A stretch of DNA of 64,000 bases from Candidatus Thiobius zoothamnicola (GCA_030826945.1 JAPQLC010000004.1:29075-93074); one strand, 5' to 3'; shown: positions 45,185 through 56,102, numbered from the stretch's first letter. Notes: generated from the sequence alone by a model not told the origin. Made by a program: numbers and translations.

Positions 45185-45227
45185 AAGTGCCGTCAAACAG
45201 CGCGCCCACTCACACATGACGACACTT
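45185..45227. repeat. inverted repeat between convergent hemB and porin-like genes
   Basis: Arms AAGTGCCGTCA (45185-45195) and TGACGACACTT (45217-45227) are complementary at 10 of 11 positions, with a 21-nt loop. The arms match those at 21687-21727. No T-run follows. Confidence 0.55.
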
Positions 45228-45235
45228 AGCTGACA

Positions 45236-46420
45236 TTACAAATACTTGATCAGTTTAGCCTCAAAATAATCATCCTGGCGATAGGCATAAGTCGGGTCAT
45301 CAAGTGCTATGCCCAACCACCTCCTTAACTGAAACTCAAACTTCCAATCATTCACCAAGCGGCGGCTGGCTTCCACACCAAGGAAACGGCTATGATTTTG
45401 CTGGTCGTACAATAAACCGGCCAGTACTTCCGTACCGGCGACATCATTACCGACCCAGCGCAAGCCGATAAACACATCACGGTTAAATGGCGTTGCAGCA
45501 AGTTCAGCCCTGTCATCATAGATCAACTCAAGCAACACCCCTAAGTCCATATCGGTATCGGCAATACCGACAAAAGTATATTCAAACCCACCTGTCGCCG
45601 CCGCATAGGAATTCGCTGAGCCGCTTCGGTACAGCGTCTCAAACTTCCACAACCAATCATCATCAACGAGTTGAACATCCAGACTGACTTGATCAATCAC
45701 ATCATAATGCGGCGTCAAAACTGGCACACCTTCCGCCAGGCTTAGCTCGAACCGAGGCTCTCTGGAGATGCCATGAAAATAAGCCAGACCCAGATCCCAG
45801 TCATCCAGACTACCCGACCAGCGTGCGGCGAATCCAGGATAATCTTTATGGGTCTCATATTGCGCATTATTCACATCAACCATTGGGTGGGTACGTAAAC
45901 GCCCCTTTTCGTTAGGGAAAGCGCGCTCACGAAAACCCAGCAGCAGATAGGCATCCAAGACACCGACCTCGCCCTCGTGAGAATACTTGATCATTGGTTG
46001 ACCCAGTTTTTGCTCTCCATCCGGGTTCTCCAGCAAGTCGGCTTGGTTGATGACATCCACTAAATGATAAGCCTCAGTCACCCCCCAGAAAACTTTATCA
46101 ACGCCGACCCGAAGTTCCCAATCATCACCCGACATCAGCCAATAAAGTTCACGGATATCCACATGCGCGCGACCATCATGGTACTCGCTGGTTCGGAAAA
46201 AGGGTTTAAACACCAACTGCTGGTCACCGCCATCCCAACTGGCGTAATATTCAGCCAATCCACTCAACGACAAACCGCCGCTATGCTGTTGAGGATCCAC
46301 CGCCTCTTCCGTATGCCACCGCCCTTCCAGGGAGAATTCAGCACTCCATTCGGCAAATGCGACGCCAACCGGGAACAGCAAACAAGCTATGAGTAATATC
46401 GCGGCAAGCTGTTTATCCAT
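45236..46420 (-). CDS. outer-membrane beta-barrel protein of an RND/LolA-like module
   Basis: 394 residues from the ATG at 46420 (a GTG precedes it). A signal peptide (about 1-24) is followed by many alternating amphipathic strands with aromatic girdle residues, ending in a C-terminal strand YFEAKLIKYL with a hydrophobic/aromatic pattern typical of barrels. I do not recognise a named family, but homologous barrels accompany MMPL pumps and LolA-like proteins. It is the last gene of the three-gene unit, starting 4 nt after the LolA-like stop. It is probably the outer-membrane part of a transport system. Confidence 0.7.
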   Translation of the reverse strand: MDKQLAAILLIACLLFPVGVAFAEWSAEFSLEGRWHTEEAVDPQQHSGGLSLSGLAEYYASWDGGDQQLVFKPFFRTSEYHDGRAHVDIRELYWLMSGDDWELRVGVDKVFWGVTEAYHLVDVINQADLLENPDGEQKLGQPMIKYSHEGEVGVLDAYLLLGFRERAFPNEKGRLRTHPMVDVNNAQYETHKDYPGFAARWSGSLDDWDLGLAYFHGISREPRFELSLAEGVPVLTPHYDVIDQVSLDVQLVDDDWLWKFETLYRSGSANSYAAATGGFEYTFVGIADTDMDLGVLLELIYDDRAELAATPFNRDVFIGLRWVGNDVAGTEVLAGLLYDQQNHSRFLGVEASRRLVNDWKFEFQLRRWLGIALDDPTYAYRQDDYFEAKLIKYL

Positions 46421-46424
46421 CACG

Positions 46425-47225
46425 TTATTTGGCGCGTTTTAACGCATTCTTCTTAAAGTCAGACTCGGTGAAACCATTACGAAACTGGAAATTCTTCCAG
46501 GTCAGCACCGTTGATTTGCCCGTTTGATGGTTTTGCATCACCATCTCACCGGAACGCCAGTATTGACCAAGATATTGGTGATAATCCTGAAACACCAAAG
46601 TTTTTAAGAGACTTTCCTTACGGTCATAAAAGTCTATTTTCTCAGCGCGATACTCAACCTGATTGATCCAAACCTGCTGCTTTTTATACCCTGAGTTCTC
46701 ATCCACCGGATAGCGCTCAATCAAAAACATGGGCTGGCCATTCAGCTCGGTTTCCTGCAGAAAACGATAGGTGTATTTTTCGACTTCCTGCGAGGTCAAA
46801 TCTTCATAGGCAAATTCACTACCCATAAATGGACCCGATTTATTCCTTGATGCAATCCGCTTGACACGTTTCAACGCCGGCAAATACAACCACTGATCAT
46901 CCGGCTCGCTCTTATGGGTATAAGTCAATAAAGCCGTCCCCTTCACATCGCGTGGACGATCAAAAATAATCATGGATTTATCGCCGTCGCCACTCACTTC
47001 CATCACACGGCTGCGCATATAACGCAAACTCTCATCGCCATGTTGATTGCGCAACAACATCTCCATGTCAACCTGATAATCACCAAAACCGGTATCTCGA
47101 TGATTCACTTCCTGAGCAATTTCAAGGCCTCTTGCTTCCGGCGTTTGCGCCGTAGCCTGCGTCATCCCCAAAAGACTGCCTAAAAAAACCAACCATAAAG
47201 CAGCCATTAAGTCCCGTTTAATCAT
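46425..47225 (-). CDS. outer-membrane lipoprotein-sorting (LolA-like) periplasmic protein
   Basis: 266 residues from the ATG at 47225 (GGAG 9 nt upstream), which overlaps the end of the RND gene. A signal peptide (about 1-28) is followed by a LolA/LolB-like fold. Characteristic pieces: FGDYQVDMEMLLRNQHG, KSMIIFDRPRDVKGTALLTY, DDQWLYLPALKRVKRI and FMGSEFAYEDLTSQEVEKYTY. This family accompanies MMPL-type RND pumps. It probably carries a lipid or lipoprotein cargo through the periplasm, from the pump to the barrel protein downstream. The cargo is unknown. Confidence 0.85.
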   Translation of the reverse strand: MIKRDLMAALWLVFLGSLLGMTQATAQTPEARGLEIAQEVNHRDTGFGDYQVDMEMLLRNQHGDESLRYMRSRVMEVSGDGDKSMIIFDRPRDVKGTALLTYTHKSEPDDQWLYLPALKRVKRIASRNKSGPFMGSEFAYEDLTSQEVEKYTYRFLQETELNGQPMFLIERYPVDENSGYKKQQVWINQVEYRAEKIDFYDRKESLLKTLVFQDYHQYLGQYWRSGEMVMQNHQTGKSTVLTWKNFQFRNGFTESDFKKNALKRAK

Positions 47226-49503
47226 GCTTGGATACTCCATATTTCATTAATAAAGTTGGTAAAAACAAAAAGTCGGCGACTAACGCAAAGGCAATGGTAA
47301 TCGCGGTCAACAAGCCCATGCCTGAATTCAGCTCAAAGTTTGACAGCGCGAGTATGCCGAAACCACAGACCAAAACCAAAGAAGTCACCCAGAGAGCCGT
47401 ACCAACCGTTGAGAAGGCATACCTCACCGCATCTTCCGGGCTTAGGCCCTGCTCGCGCCTTGCACGTAGATATTTACTGAGGAAGTGCACCGTGTCATCC
47501 ACCACAATGCCCAGCGTCATACCACTAACAACCGATAACGCGAGACCGACTTCGCCAACAAAAATGCCCCATAAGCCAAAAGCCATGCCAATAGGCACGA
47601 GATTCGGCACAATGCTGATGACACCAATACGCAAAGAGCGCAAAGCGATAATCAGGATCGCCGAAATCAGAATCAACGCCACCGTCGTCCCTTGCAACAT
47701 CGAGCGAATATTCCGGTGGCCGATGTTGGCGAACATAATGGTTGACCCAGTGCCCGAGGTTTGCATGTACTCCGGCACATGCTGCCCCAACCAATCTTGA
47801 ACGCTTCTTTCCAAAGCCAATAGCTCTTCAGTGGAAACGCTCTGCATCGTCACCATCATCCGGGTAGCGGATTTTTTAATATCGATCTGATTATTCAGGT
47901 CCAAGCCAAACGGCAATGAAAACTCGTACAGCAATAAATACTGCGCGGCTAATTCCTTGTCCTCAGGCAAACGATACCAAGCCGGATCATCAGCGTGTAA
48001 ATTCTTATTCAACCGCTTCATGACATCGGTGATCACATTGACATGCATCACTCCAGGCTGCTCGCGGTACCAATTCGCAAAGTTCTCTACATGCTGTAAA
48101 AATTCAGGATCTGTCACTGAACCTTCAGCCGGGGCAGGCAATGAATATTCCAGCAAATAAATACCGGTCAATCTTTCACCAGCATAATCCGTGTCAGCGC
48201 GGAATGTAATGCTTTCATCAAAATACTTAACGAATACATCATTTAACTCATTACGCGGCAATTGGGCCAATAACAACAAAATAAAGCCCGCCATGCCCCA
48301 CATCAAAAGATTACGCCGTCTCACCACAAACTCAGCAAAACGCTGCATGGTGACTTCGCCAATCGCCGCAGTCTTTCTGGGTTTGATCGGCAACAACATA
48401 ACCACGGCGGGTAATAAAGTCATACTCAGTATAAAAGCGATAACGACACCAACAGCCGCCATGTTACCTAAATCACGGAAAGGCGGTGCATCGCTAAAAT
48501 TCAGGCTCAGGAAACCAATGGCAGTTGTCATCGTGGTCAACAGTATCGGCGTAAAATTAATCCGCAGGCTCTCAAACATCGCTTCATATTGACTTTTGCC
48601 TTGCGTCATATAGTGAAAAAAGTTCACCAATATGTGTACGCTATCCGCCACTGCTAAAGTCATGACCATAACCGGCACGCTGGTTGTCGGCGGAGTGATT
48701 TTAATCCCCGCCCAGCCAGACAAGCCGACCGTGATCAATATCGTCAAAAAAATCATAAGGGCAGTGACGATAGTCGCGCTGAAACTGCGCAGCATCACAC
48801 CAACGATGATGAGAATAAGAACGAACATCAACGGATAGAGCGTTGACATATCTTTCTTGGATTCTTCCGGGAAAGCGTTATTCATCATCACGACACCAGT
48901 CAAACGCACATCAATGTCTGTGCGCTCCATAACTTCGGCGGCGAGATTACGGACGAAGGCCGCAACTTCAGGTACTTCAGTCAGCGATTTCCCCGGCAAC
49001 TGAATCGTGACATTCACGCCAGTAACATCACCACTTGGAGAAATCAGGCGATTCACAAGCAATGGCTCATTCGTCGCAATCCGTCGCGCTTCAGCAAGTT
49101 GGGCATCCGTGAATTGATCCGCATCCTCAAGTAAATCGCGCACCAGAAGGTCATCGCCATCTGCGCTTGTATATTGGAAATTGGAGATGGAATCGACGCG
49201 TAAGCTATAAGGTATTCGCCAAGCCTGCTCCGTCAACCATTCTACGGTGGACAAAGTTTCCCGATTAAACACATCACCATCAGGCGGCGTCAACACAAAC
49301 AATACGTTGTCGGTTTTATTATAAGTATTCTGTAATGCTTCAAATGCTTGCAGTTGAGGATTATCCTCACTAAAGAACATTCGATAATCATTACTAAAAG
49401 TCAGGAACCTAGTTCCTGAGGCTGTCAATACAACAAGTAAAATACTGATTAATACAACCAACCAGCGACGTTGTAAAACCAGATCAAAAAATTGCAGCAA
49501 CAT
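47218..49503 (-). CDS. MMPL/RND-family transporter
   Basis: 761 residues with about twelve membrane helices in two repeats: one helix, a large periplasmic loop (about 35-220), then five helices, and again. The start MLLQFFDLVLQRRWLVV is typical. The helix-4 segment VPVMVMTLAVADSVHIL and the second-repeat GIVVDDTVHFLSK carry the acidic relay residues. It belongs to the sterol-sensing/HpnN-like MMPL branch rather than tripartite drug pumps, which need an adaptor. A strong AAGGAGAGG precedes the ATG. It is first in the unit with the LolA-like and barrel genes. Lipid export is the likely role. Confidence 0.9.
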   Translation of the reverse strand: MLLQFFDLVLQRRWLVVLISILLVVLTASGTRFLTFSNDYRMFFSEDNPQLQAFEALQNTYNKTDNVLFVLTPPDGDVFNRETLSTVEWLTEQAWRIPYSLRVDSISNFQYTSADGDDLLVRDLLEDADQFTDAQLAEARRIATNEPLLVNRLISPSGDVTGVNVTIQLPGKSLTEVPEVAAFVRNLAAEVMERTDIDVRLTGVVMMNNAFPEESKKDMSTLYPLMFVLILIIVGVMLRSFSATIVTALMIFLTILITVGLSGWAGIKITPPTTSVPVMVMTLAVADSVHILVNFFHYMTQGKSQYEAMFESLRINFTPILLTTMTTAIGFLSLNFSDAPPFRDLGNMAAVGVVIAFILSMTLLPAVVMLLPIKPRKTAAIGEVTMQRFAEFVVRRRNLLMWGMAGFILLLLAQLPRNELNDVFVKYFDESITFRADTDYAGERLTGIYLLEYSLPAPAEGSVTDPEFLQHVENFANWYREQPGVMHVNVITDVMKRLNKNLHADDPAWYRLPEDKELAAQYLLLYEFSLPFGLDLNNQIDIKKSATRMMVTMQSVSTEELLALERSVQDWLGQHVPEYMQTSGTGSTIMFANIGHRNIRSMLQGTTVALILISAILIIALRSLRIGVISIVPNLVPIGMAFGLWGIFVGEVGLALSVVSGMTLGIVVDDTVHFLSKYLRARREQGLSPEDAVRYAFSTVGTALWVTSLVLVCGFGILALSNFELNSGMGLLTAITIAFALVADFLFLPTLLMKYGVSKHD

Positions 49504-49879
49504 AGCCTCTCCTTAACCACTTCCCAGAAGTGCATGCAATATCGATAAAATATTTTCAAATCAGTACGCACGACCACGTATTGAATCATACCCTATGCAA
49601 ATAACCGGATCGATTTTCCATGGAACCCGCAATCTCCAGAAAAACACCTGAATACAGTAGCATCAGAAAAGCACTGACTCAGATGACCAACCCAAAGCGA
49701 ATTTTCATAAGCGTAATTTGACCAAAATACGCCCTTTAGAAAGCAGCGTATCCTTCCAGAGGATAGCAGAATACGAAATTGATTCACATCACTCTGAGGA
49801 GCATCTATCTGTCAGACACAAAAAAGCCCCTGTTTAAGGGACTTTTACAATTGTCAGCAATTGAAAATACGAGCGGGAT
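49504..49879. other. intergenic region between rplQ and the RND module
   Basis: 376 bp without a convincing gene. It holds the alpha-operon terminator (49820-49846), a CAATTG-TCAG-CAATTG hairpin (49848-49863) and presumably the promoter for the RND gene. Confidence 0.7.
49820..49846 (-). terminator. intrinsic terminator of the alpha operon
   Basis: On the minus strand AAAAGTCCC-TTAAACA-GGGGCTTTTTT forms a stem of about 7 bp followed by six T. It lies 33 nt after the rplQ stop. Confidence 0.85.
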
Positions 49880-50287
49880 TTACACTGTTTCAGCAACATC
49901 TCCGTTATCGCCATCTTCATCTTGCATGACCGGACGATCAACCAATTCAACAAAAGCCATGGGTGCTTTATCGCCGGGCCTGAACCCACACTTTAAAATA
50001 CGCAGATAACCGCCAGGGCGTTCTTTATAGCGTGGCCCTAATTCATTAAAAAGTTTGGCCACGACAGCTTGATCACGCAGACGGGCAAAGGCAAGACGAC
50101 GCTTCGCAACATTATCTTCTTTCGCCATGGTAATCAAAGGCTCCGCGACTCGGCGCAATTCCTTAGCCTTTGGCAAAGTGGTCTTAATTAACTCATGCTC
50201 AATCAAAGAACCGGCCATATTACGGAACATGGCTTTTCGATGAGAGCTATTACGGTTCAATTGCCGCCCAGACTTACGGTGACGCAT
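49880..50287 (-). CDS. rplQ: 50S ribosomal protein L17
   Basis: 135 residues. The start [20 protein letters not shown] is the L17 signature, followed by [26 protein letters not shown] in pieces matching the family. A longer acidic tail ([13 protein letters not shown]) extends past the conserved [13 protein letters not shown] end. It is last in the alpha operon, 210 nt after rpoA, a longer spacer than usual. A terminator follows. Confidence 0.97.
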   Translation of the reverse strand: MRHRKSGRQLNRNSSHRKAMFRNMAGSLIEHELIKTTLPKAKELRRVAEPLITMAKEDNVAKRRLAFARLRDQAVVAKLFNELGPRYKERPGGYLRILKCGFRPGDKAPMAFVELVDRPVMQDEDGDNGDVAETV

Positions 50288-50390
50288 ACTATTACTCTTT
50301 AATCTAAAACTGAAACATAGCTATTCAGCATACCACTGAAAACAGACAATAACTGTTCAGATTCCCTCTCCCTGGCCAGAGTCCAAGAAA

Positions 50391-50422
50391 AAGCGCAGCT
50401 TACTGGGCGTAAATGAGCGCTT
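50391..50422 (-). terminator. weak hairpin between rpoA and rplQ
   Basis: On the minus strand AAGCGC and GCGCTT (6 bp, 20-nt loop) precede TTTCTTGG. It may attenuate rplQ expression relative to rpoA. The T-tract is short and interrupted. Confidence 0.3.
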
Positions 50423-50497
50423 TCAACACGAAAACCGGGCCTGGCAGCAGTGAACTGAATAGTTACACTGAAAATAACTCTGAAATCCCTGACTTAA

Positions 50498-51505
50498 TTA
50501 ATGCGCCATCAATTCATCCAGATTCTCTGGCGGCCAATTTTCGAGGCGCACGCCGAGGGACAAACCGCGAGTCGCTAACACATCTTTTATTTCAGTCAAC
50601 GACTTTTTACCCAGGTTTGGTGTTTTTAACAATTCAACTTCAGTCCGCTGAATTAAATCGCCGATTAAGAAAATATTTTCTGCTTTCAAACAATTAGCCG
50701 AACGGACAGTTAACTCCAAATCATCAACCGGACGCAATAGAATGGGATCAACTGTCGGCTCTTGCACTTCTTGTTCCGATTCAGCCACCGTTGTTTCATC
50801 AAGATGCACAAAAAAGCTCAATTGATCCTGTAAAATAGTCGCAGCTCGACGAATTGAATCTTCTGGATCAATAGTGCCATCTGTTTCCAAATCAATCACC
50901 AAACGATCCAAATCCGTACGCTGCTCCACCCGAGCCGCTTCAACGGCATAGGCTACACGGCGTACTGGACTGAAAGTCGCATCCAATTGCAAATGGCCGA
51001 TCGGCCGATCTTCACCCGCCACACTTTCACGATCCGTCGCAGGCTCATAACCCCGCCCACGACAAATCTTGATTGCCATATTCAAGCGGCCTTTATCCGT
51101 CAAATGCGCTATGACATGATCTGGATTCGCCAATGTCATTCCGTGGGATAGCTGAATATCAGAAGCAACGACGGTCGCTGGCCCCTGCACATTCAAAGAC
51201 ACCATTGCTTCATCCCGGCCTTCCATATCCACCGCAATATCCTTCAAATTGAGAAGGATCTCCAAAACATCCTCCTGCACCCCTTCAATAGCACTGTATT
51301 CATGCAAAACACCATCAATCTGCACTTGAACAGGAGCACACCCGGTCATGGATGACAATAAAATACGACGCAATGCATTGCCTAACGTATACCCAAAGCC
51401 ACGCTCAAGCGGTTCAAGGGAAATTTTAGACCGACAGTCGCTAAGCGATTCAACATTAACGATTCGTGGTTTAAGGAATTCGTTGACGGAACCCGTCATG
51501 GACAA
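50498..51505 (-). CDS. rpoA: DNA-directed RNA polymerase subunit alpha
   Basis: 335 residues (E. coli 329). The N-terminal dimerisation domain has [23 protein letters not shown]; the C-terminal domain (about 255-325) has [35 protein letters not shown] and [10 protein letters not shown]. It assembles core polymerase and contacts UP elements and activators. It lies between rpsD and rplQ as in the standard alpha operon. The gap to rpsD is 96 nt. Confidence 0.98.
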   Translation of the reverse strand: MSMTGSVNEFLKPRIVNVESLSDCRSKISLEPLERGFGYTLGNALRRILLSSMTGCAPVQVQIDGVLHEYSAIEGVQEDVLEILLNLKDIAVDMEGRDEAMVSLNVQGPATVVASDIQLSHGMTLANPDHVIAHLTDKGRLNMAIKICRGRGYEPATDRESVAGEDRPIGHLQLDATFSPVRRVAYAVEAARVEQRTDLDRLVIDLETDGTIDPEDSIRRAATILQDQLSFFVHLDETTVAESEQEVQEPTVDPILLRPVDDLELTVRSANCLKAENIFLIGDLIQRTEVELLKTPNLGKKSLTEIKDVLATRGLSLGVRLENWPPENLDELMAH

Positions 51506-51601
51506 CTCTCTCTATTGACTCTGAATTATTCAGAAAATACACGTTAGACCTGCAAATGAAACAATTTGCAGCCTGAAAATCCCAGATGGGCGGCTTTAGT
51601 A

Positions 51602-52222
51602 TTACTTCGAATACAATTCAACAATTAATTGTTCATTAATTTCAGCAGGCAACTCGGCGCGATCAGGATAACGCTTGAATATGCCTTGCATCGCATTCAC
51701 GTCCATTTCCACCCAATCAGCAAAACCATATTGCTCAGCCAAAGCCAACGCATTTTTAACGCGTTCCTGCTTCTTGGCTTTTTCCACAACTTTAATCTGA
51801 TCTTCCGGCTTGACGGAATAGGACGCAATATTCACTAATGTTCCATTCACTTCAATTGCCTTATGACTCACCAACTGCCGCGCTTCAGAACGCGTGGAAC
51901 CAAATCCCATCCGGTACACGACATTATCTAACCGACTCTCCAGAAGACGTAATAGATTCTCACCAGTCGGGCCTTTAATGCGGTCAGCCTTTTCATAATA
52001 GTTGCGAAACTGCTTTTCTAAGACACCGTACAAACGACGCACTTTCTGCTTCTCGCGCAACTGCACACCATAATCAGACAAACGCAACCGACGATCACCT
52101 TGCTGACCGGGAACCTTCTCAAGATTACATTTGGAATCCAGTGAGCGCACACGACTTTTAAGAAACAAATCCGTGCCTTCACGACGCATCAACTTACATT
52201 TTGGACCAAGATAACGTGCCAT
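51602..52222 (-). CDS. rpsD: 30S ribosomal protein S4
   Basis: 206 residues, the usual length. It is a primary 16S rRNA-binding protein and, in enterics, the translational repressor of the alpha operon. Visible: [23 protein letters not shown] at the start (in pieces), [15 protein letters not shown], and the S4 domain [27 protein letters not shown]. The zinc-type cysteine cluster is absent, as in other gammaproteobacteria. Confidence 0.98.
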   Translation of the reverse strand: MARYLGPKCKLMRREGTDLFLKSRVRSLDSKCNLEKVPGQQGDRRLRLSDYGVQLREKQKVRRLYGVLEKQFRNYYEKADRIKGPTGENLLRLLESRLDNVVYRMGFGSTRSEARQLVSHKAIEVNGTLVNIASYSVKPEDQIKVVEKAKKQERVKNALALAEQYGFADWVEMDVNAMQGIFKRYPDRAELPAEINEQLIVELYSK

Positions 52223-52247
52223 AATTCAACTCTATAAAAATGCGACT

Positions 52248-52631
52248 TCAAACGCGCCGTTTTTTAGGCGGACGACAACCATTATGCGGAATCGGCGTCG
52301 TATCGACGATGCTGGTGATCTTAAATCCAGCGGAATGCAACGCGCGCACGGCAGATTCACGACCAGGGCCAGGACCCTTGATATTAACATCAAGATTTTT
52401 CAACCCATATTCCTTGGCTTTTTCACTCACCCGGCTTGCCGCCACTTGGGCTGCGAAAGGTGTGCTTTTACGTGAGCCACGGAAACCAGATCCTCCCGCC
52501 GTCGCCCAGCAAAGCGCATTACCCTGGCGGTCAGTTATCATCACTATTGTATTGTTAAATGAAGCGTGGATATGCGCCACGCCATCAGCAATCACTTTTT
52601 TAACTTTTTTACGAGCGGTCGCTTTGGTCAT
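52248..52631 (-). CDS. rpsK: 30S ribosomal protein S11
   Basis: 127 residues. It lies at the platform of the 30S subunit near the mRNA exit. Visible: [39 protein letters not shown] and [17 protein letters not shown]. The family C-terminus [18 protein letters not shown] is present. Operon order rpsM-rpsK-rpsD is normal (22 and 25 nt gaps). Confidence 0.98.
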   Translation of the reverse strand: MTKATARKKVKKVIADGVAHIHASFNNTIVMITDRQGNALCWATAGGSGFRGSRKSTPFAAQVAASRVSEKAKEYGLKNLDVNIKGPGPGRESAVRALHSAGFKITSIVDTTPIPHNGCRPPKKRRV

Positions 52632-52653
52632 ATACCTGATCCTAACTCAATAA

Positions 52654-53010
52654 TTACTTCTTAATGGGCCGTCGTGGACCCTTACGCGTTCTGGCGTTGG
52701 TTTTAGTACGTTGACCACGCACCGGCAATCCTCGACGATGGCGAATACCACGATTAGCGCCCAAATCCATCAGGCGCTTGATATTCATCGAAACTTCACG
52801 ACGCAGATCACCTTCAACAGTAAACTTGCCAACTTCCGTGCGCAACCGCTCCAAGGCCTCTTCACTCAACTGCATCACTTTAGTGTCTGGCGCAACGCCC
52901 GCAGCCTCGCAAATTTTAGCTGAGCGGGTAGGCCCAATACCGTAAATCGCCTGCAAAGCAATCACAGCATGTTTACGATCCGGTATATTAACGCCGGCAA
53001 TACGTGCCAT
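52654..53010 (-). CDS. rpsM: 30S ribosomal protein S13
   Basis: 118 residues. It sits in the 30S head and contacts the P-site tRNA and the 50S subunit. [14 protein letters not shown] starts the protein; the [25 protein letters not shown]-terminal region is present in pieces. It follows rpmJ with a 77-nt gap, the usual place of the alpha-operon leader where S4 acts in enterics; I did not identify its pseudoknot. Confidence 0.98.
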   Translation of the reverse strand: MARIAGVNIPDRKHAVIALQAIYGIGPTRSAKICEAAGVAPDTKVMQLSEEALERLRTEVGKFTVEGDLRREVSMNIKRLMDLGANRGIRHRRGLPVRGQRTKTNARTRKGPRRPIKK

Positions 53011-53087
53011 CTAAACCCCCAACAATCGATTCAACGACCGAAAAATCTTTAAATTGTAGCATGAGAAATAAATTTCCTCAAGAAAAA

Positions 53088-53201
53088 TCAACCCTGACGT
53101 TGCTTATGACGCGGATCGGAACAAATAACGCGAACAACGCCGTGGCGCTTAATAATTTTACAATTACGACACATCCGCTTTACAGAAGCTCTAACTTTCA
53201 T
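53088..53201 (-). CDS. rpmJ: 50S ribosomal protein L36
   Basis: 37 residues, too short for most gene screens. The start is ATG at 53201 and the stop TGA at 53088. The protein begins [20 protein letters not shown] and carries the zinc-ribbon ligands CRNC, a later Cys (VICSD) and His (PRHKQRQG), so this is the Zn-binding C+ form. It lies 17 nt after secY, its normal place. Confidence 0.97.
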   Translation of the reverse strand: MKVRASVKRMCRNCKIIKRHGVVRVICSDPRHKQRQG

Positions 53202-53218
53202 CTCCAAATACTCCCACG

Positions 53219-54556
53219 CTAGCGCAAGCGACCTGCGCCATTAACATTCTTCAGGTTAGCCTTTTTCATTAAGCCTTCATATTGGTGCGACATAACATGA
53301 GCCTGCACTTGCGACATAAAGTCCATAACAACCACAACAACAATCAATAATGACGTGCCGCCAAAATAAAAAGGGACATTCCAGCCAACAATTAAAAATT
53401 CCGGTAACAAACAAACTGCCGTGATATACAAGGCACCAACCAAAGTGAGGCGCGACATCACTTCATCAATATATTTCGCGGTTTGATCACCTGGGCGGAT
53501 CCCTGGAATAAAAGCCCCGGAACGTTTCAAATTATCCGCTGTATCTTTTGAATTAAAGACCAAAGCCGTATAAAAGAAACAGAAAAAGATAATTGCCGCA
53601 GCGTATAACAAAATATAGATGGGTTCGCCCGGCGAAATTTTAGCGATCAAATCCTGCAACCAACGCATATCTTCCGTACTACCCGCCCACTGGGTCAAAG
53701 TCGTTGGAAAAAGAATGATACTTGACGCAAAGATCGGCGGAATAACACCCGCCATATTCAATTTCAACGGTAAATGACTCGTTTGAGCAGCATACATTTT
53801 GCGCCCCTGCTGACGCTTGGCGTAATTCACTGTAATACGCCTTTGCCCCCGTTCAACAAATACGACGAATCCTGTCACAGCAATAGCAATCACAAACAAC
53901 AACAAGGCGAATAAAGCACTCATCTCACCATTGCTCACTAACTCAGCCACGCCGCCGAAAGCGGCAGGCAAGCCAGCAATGATACCTGCAAAGATAATTA
54001 AAGAAATACCATTACCTAAGCCACGTTCAGTGATCTGTTCGCCCAGCCACATTAAAAACATCGTACCCGTCACTAATGAGACAGCAGCCGTAAAAACAAA
54101 ACCAGGACCGCTTTGCACCACAAGTCCCTGACCGAACTGGCCGCCTTGCAACGCAATCGAAATACCTAAAGCCTGAAAGGTCGCCAAACCCAAAGTACCG
54201 TATCGCGTATACTGAGTAATCTTACGCCGACCAGCCTCCCCTTCCTTCTTTAACTGTTCGAGCTTAGGAATCACTGCGCTCATTAGCTGCACAATGATGG
54301 AAGCCGATATATACGGCATGATGCCTAACGCAAACAAACTGGCCCGACTCAAAGCCCCGCCTGAGAACATGTTAAACATATCCAGAATCGTGCCCTGCTG
54401 TTGCTCAAACAACGCCGCAAGCGCTTCTGGATTTACGCCAGGCACAGGAATAAAAGTACCAATTCGATAAACGATCAATGCCGCCAAAACAAATAAAAGG
54501 CGACGGCGCAGCTCTGACAACTGCCCCATAGAAACCGAACCAGGATTTAACGCCAT
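53219..54556 (-). CDS. secY: preprotein translocase subunit SecY
   Basis: 445 residues with ten membrane helices. It is the central pore of the Sec translocon. Visible: [45 protein letters not shown] [17 protein letters not shown], and the cytoplasmic loop [17 protein letters not shown] that binds SecA/ribosome. It lies in the spc operon between rplO and rpmJ. Confidence 0.98.
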   Translation of the reverse strand: MALNPGSVSMGQLSELRRRLLFVLAALIVYRIGTFIPVPGVNPEALAALFEQQQGTILDMFNMFSGGALSRASLFALGIMPYISASIIVQLMSAVIPKLEQLKKEGEAGRRKITQYTRYGTLGLATFQALGISIALQGGQFGQGLVVQSGPGFVFTAAVSLVTGTMFLMWLGEQITERGLGNGISLIIFAGIIAGLPAAFGGVAELVSNGEMSALFALLLFVIAIAVTGFVVFVERGQRRITVNYAKRQQGRKMYAAQTSHLPLKLNMAGVIPPIFASSIILFPTTLTQWAGSTEDMRWLQDLIAKISPGEPIYILLYAAAIIFFCFFYTALVFNSKDTADNLKRSGAFIPGIRPGDQTAKYIDEVMSRLTLVGALYITAVCLLPEFLIVGWNVPFYFGGTSLLIVVVVVMDFMSQVQAHVMSHQYEGLMKKANLKNVNGAGRLR

Positions 54557-54583
54557 AGCAGAAACCTATTAGAAACCAATAGC

Positions 54584-55018
54584 TTAGTTTTCCACTTTAC
54601 CGCCGACTGACTCAATCGCCTCACGCGCGCCTTTAGTGACTCGCAATCCACGAACAGTAACCGCACGATCTATTTGACCCGATAAAATTATCTTTGCGCG
54701 TTGGATATTGCGTGGTAGCACGCCAGCAACATGTAAAGCCGAAAGAGTCACCTCATCACCAACCACTTTAGTAATCTCGTTCAAACGCACTTCAGCCGTA
54801 ATACGTGCCATGCGAGAACGAAAACCAACTTTAGGCAGACGACGCTGCAAAGGCATTTGGCCACCTTCAAAGCCGATAGCGACCTTTCCTCCGGAACGTG
54901 ATTTTTGCCCCTTATGACCGCGACCACAGGTTTTACCCAAACCGCTGCCAATACCACGACCAACGCGCTTACGCGAACATTTGCTGCCGTCACCAGGCTT
55001 AAGCATATTTAGACGCAT
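54584..55018 (-). CDS. rplO: 50S ribosomal protein L15
   Basis: 144 residues from the ATG at 55018, with GAGGTG upstream; an extension eight codons upstream overlaps rpmD. The N-terminal tail is Gly/Arg/Lys-rich ([25 protein letters not shown] in pieces), followed by the [17 protein letters not shown] segment. It binds 23S rRNA late in 50S assembly. Confidence 0.97.
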   Translation of the reverse strand: MRLNMLKPGDGSKCSRKRVGRGIGSGLGKTCGRGHKGQKSRSGGKVAIGFEGGQMPLQRRLPKVGFRSRMARITAEVRLNEITKVVGDEVTLSALHVAGVLPRNIQRAKIILSGQIDRAVTVRGLRVTKGAREAIESVGGKVEN

Positions 55019-55019
55019 T

Positions 55020-55217
55020 TCACACCTCTTCGACAACATCAACCATGTACGAGACCTTATTCACCATACCTCGGGTAGATGGAGTGTCTTCTACCTCAAC
55101 GATATGATGAACACGCCGTAAACCAAGTCCCATAACACATTCCTTATGCCCTTTAGCACGGCCATGCATACTGCGCATTAATTTGACTTTCATCATTTTT
55201 TTATCCACAGCGATCAC
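55020..55217 (-). CDS. rpmD: 50S ribosomal protein L30
   Basis: 65 residues. Core: [43 protein letters not shown] in pieces, matching the L30 ferredoxin-like fold. The GTG at 55217 overlaps the rpsE stop (GTGA); a GTG at 55208 behind GGGGTGA is an alternative. It follows rpsE and precedes rplO. Confidence 0.95.
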   Translation of the reverse strand: MIAVDKKMMKVKLMRSMHGRAKGHKECVMGLGLRRVHHIVEVEDTPSTRGMVNKVSYMVDVVEEV

Positions 55218-55720
55218 CCCAAAATCTCTTCGAGAGTTTTGCCGCGTTTAGCCGCAACATACTCAGCATCCACCATGCTTTGCAGACCGTTCATTGTGGC
55301 GCGTACCACATTAATTGGATTATTAGTACCAATACATTTGGCTAAAACATTATGGACACCAACCGCTTCCAAAACAGCGCGCATTGCGCCACCAGCAATA
55401 ATACCTGTACCTTCCGATGCAGGTTGCATATAGACGCGCGCTGCACCATGACGACCAATCAGCGGATATTGCAAAGTCCCTTCTTTGAGTTTGACAGCAA
55501 CCATATTACGGCGCGCCGTCTCCATTGCTTTTTGAATAGCAATCGGCACTTCTTTGGATTTGCCTGTGCCAAACCCTATCCGACCATCGCCATCACCGAC
55601 AACGACTAAAGCAGCGAAGCCAAACACGCGGCCACCCTTAACAACTTTCGCAACCCGGTTGACGCCAATCAATTTCTCAATCAGATCATCACCAGACGGC
55701 TTGGTTTCATAATTTGCCAT
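55214..55720 (-). CDS. rpsE: 30S ribosomal protein S5
   Basis: 168 residues. It acts in decoding fidelity and mRNA unwinding at the entry channel. The double-stranded-RNA-binding-like N-terminus reads [28 protein letters not shown] in pieces; the C-terminal domain has [21 protein letters not shown]. Normal order rplR-rpsE-rpmD. Confidence 0.98.
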   Translation of the reverse strand: MANYETKPSGDDLIEKLIGVNRVAKVVKGGRVFGFAALVVVGDGDGRIGFGTGKSKEVPIAIQKAMETARRNMVAVKLKEGTLQYPLIGRHGAARVYMQPASEGTGIIAGGAMRAVLEAVGVHNVLAKCIGTNNPINVVRATMNGLQSMVDAEYVAAKRGKTLEEILG

Positions 55721-55734
55721 AATCTTAAATCTCT

Positions 55735-56091
55735 TTAAAACTCAAGCCCGGCTTCGCGAGCTGCATCAGCCAACGCCTTCACTCGACCATGATAGCGAAA
55801 ACCTGATCGATCAAAGGCAACACGCTCAATGCCCTTGGCTTTCGCCCGTTCAGCGATCGCTTTGCCAATAACAGCCGCTGCCGTAATATTACCGGTATAG
55901 CCATCAATATCTGCCGACAATATTTTTTCGACAGTAGAAGCTGCAGTTACAACTTGATTATCCGCCGAGGTGATAACCTGAGCATAAATGTGACGAGGCG
56001 TACGGTGTACGGTAAGGCGGTGCATCCCCAATTCACGAATTTTCGCGCGCGCACGAGCAGCCCGGCGTATACGAGATCTTTTCTTATCCAT
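55735..56091 (-). CDS. rplR: 50S ribosomal protein L18
   Basis: 118 residues from the ATG at 56091, with AAGGTG 7 nt upstream; an ATG two codons earlier is too close to that site. It binds 5S rRNA in the central protuberance. [18 protein letters not shown] at the start and [13 protein letters not shown] are typical; the end reads [26 protein letters not shown] in pieces. Confidence 0.97.
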   Translation of the reverse strand: MDKKRSRIRRAARARAKIRELGMHRLTVHRTPRHIYAQVITSADNQVVTAASTVEKILSADIDGYTGNITAAAVIGKAIAERAKAKGIERVAFDRSGFRYHGRVKALADAAREAGLEF

Positions 56092-56102
56092 CGCCATTCA
56101 CC

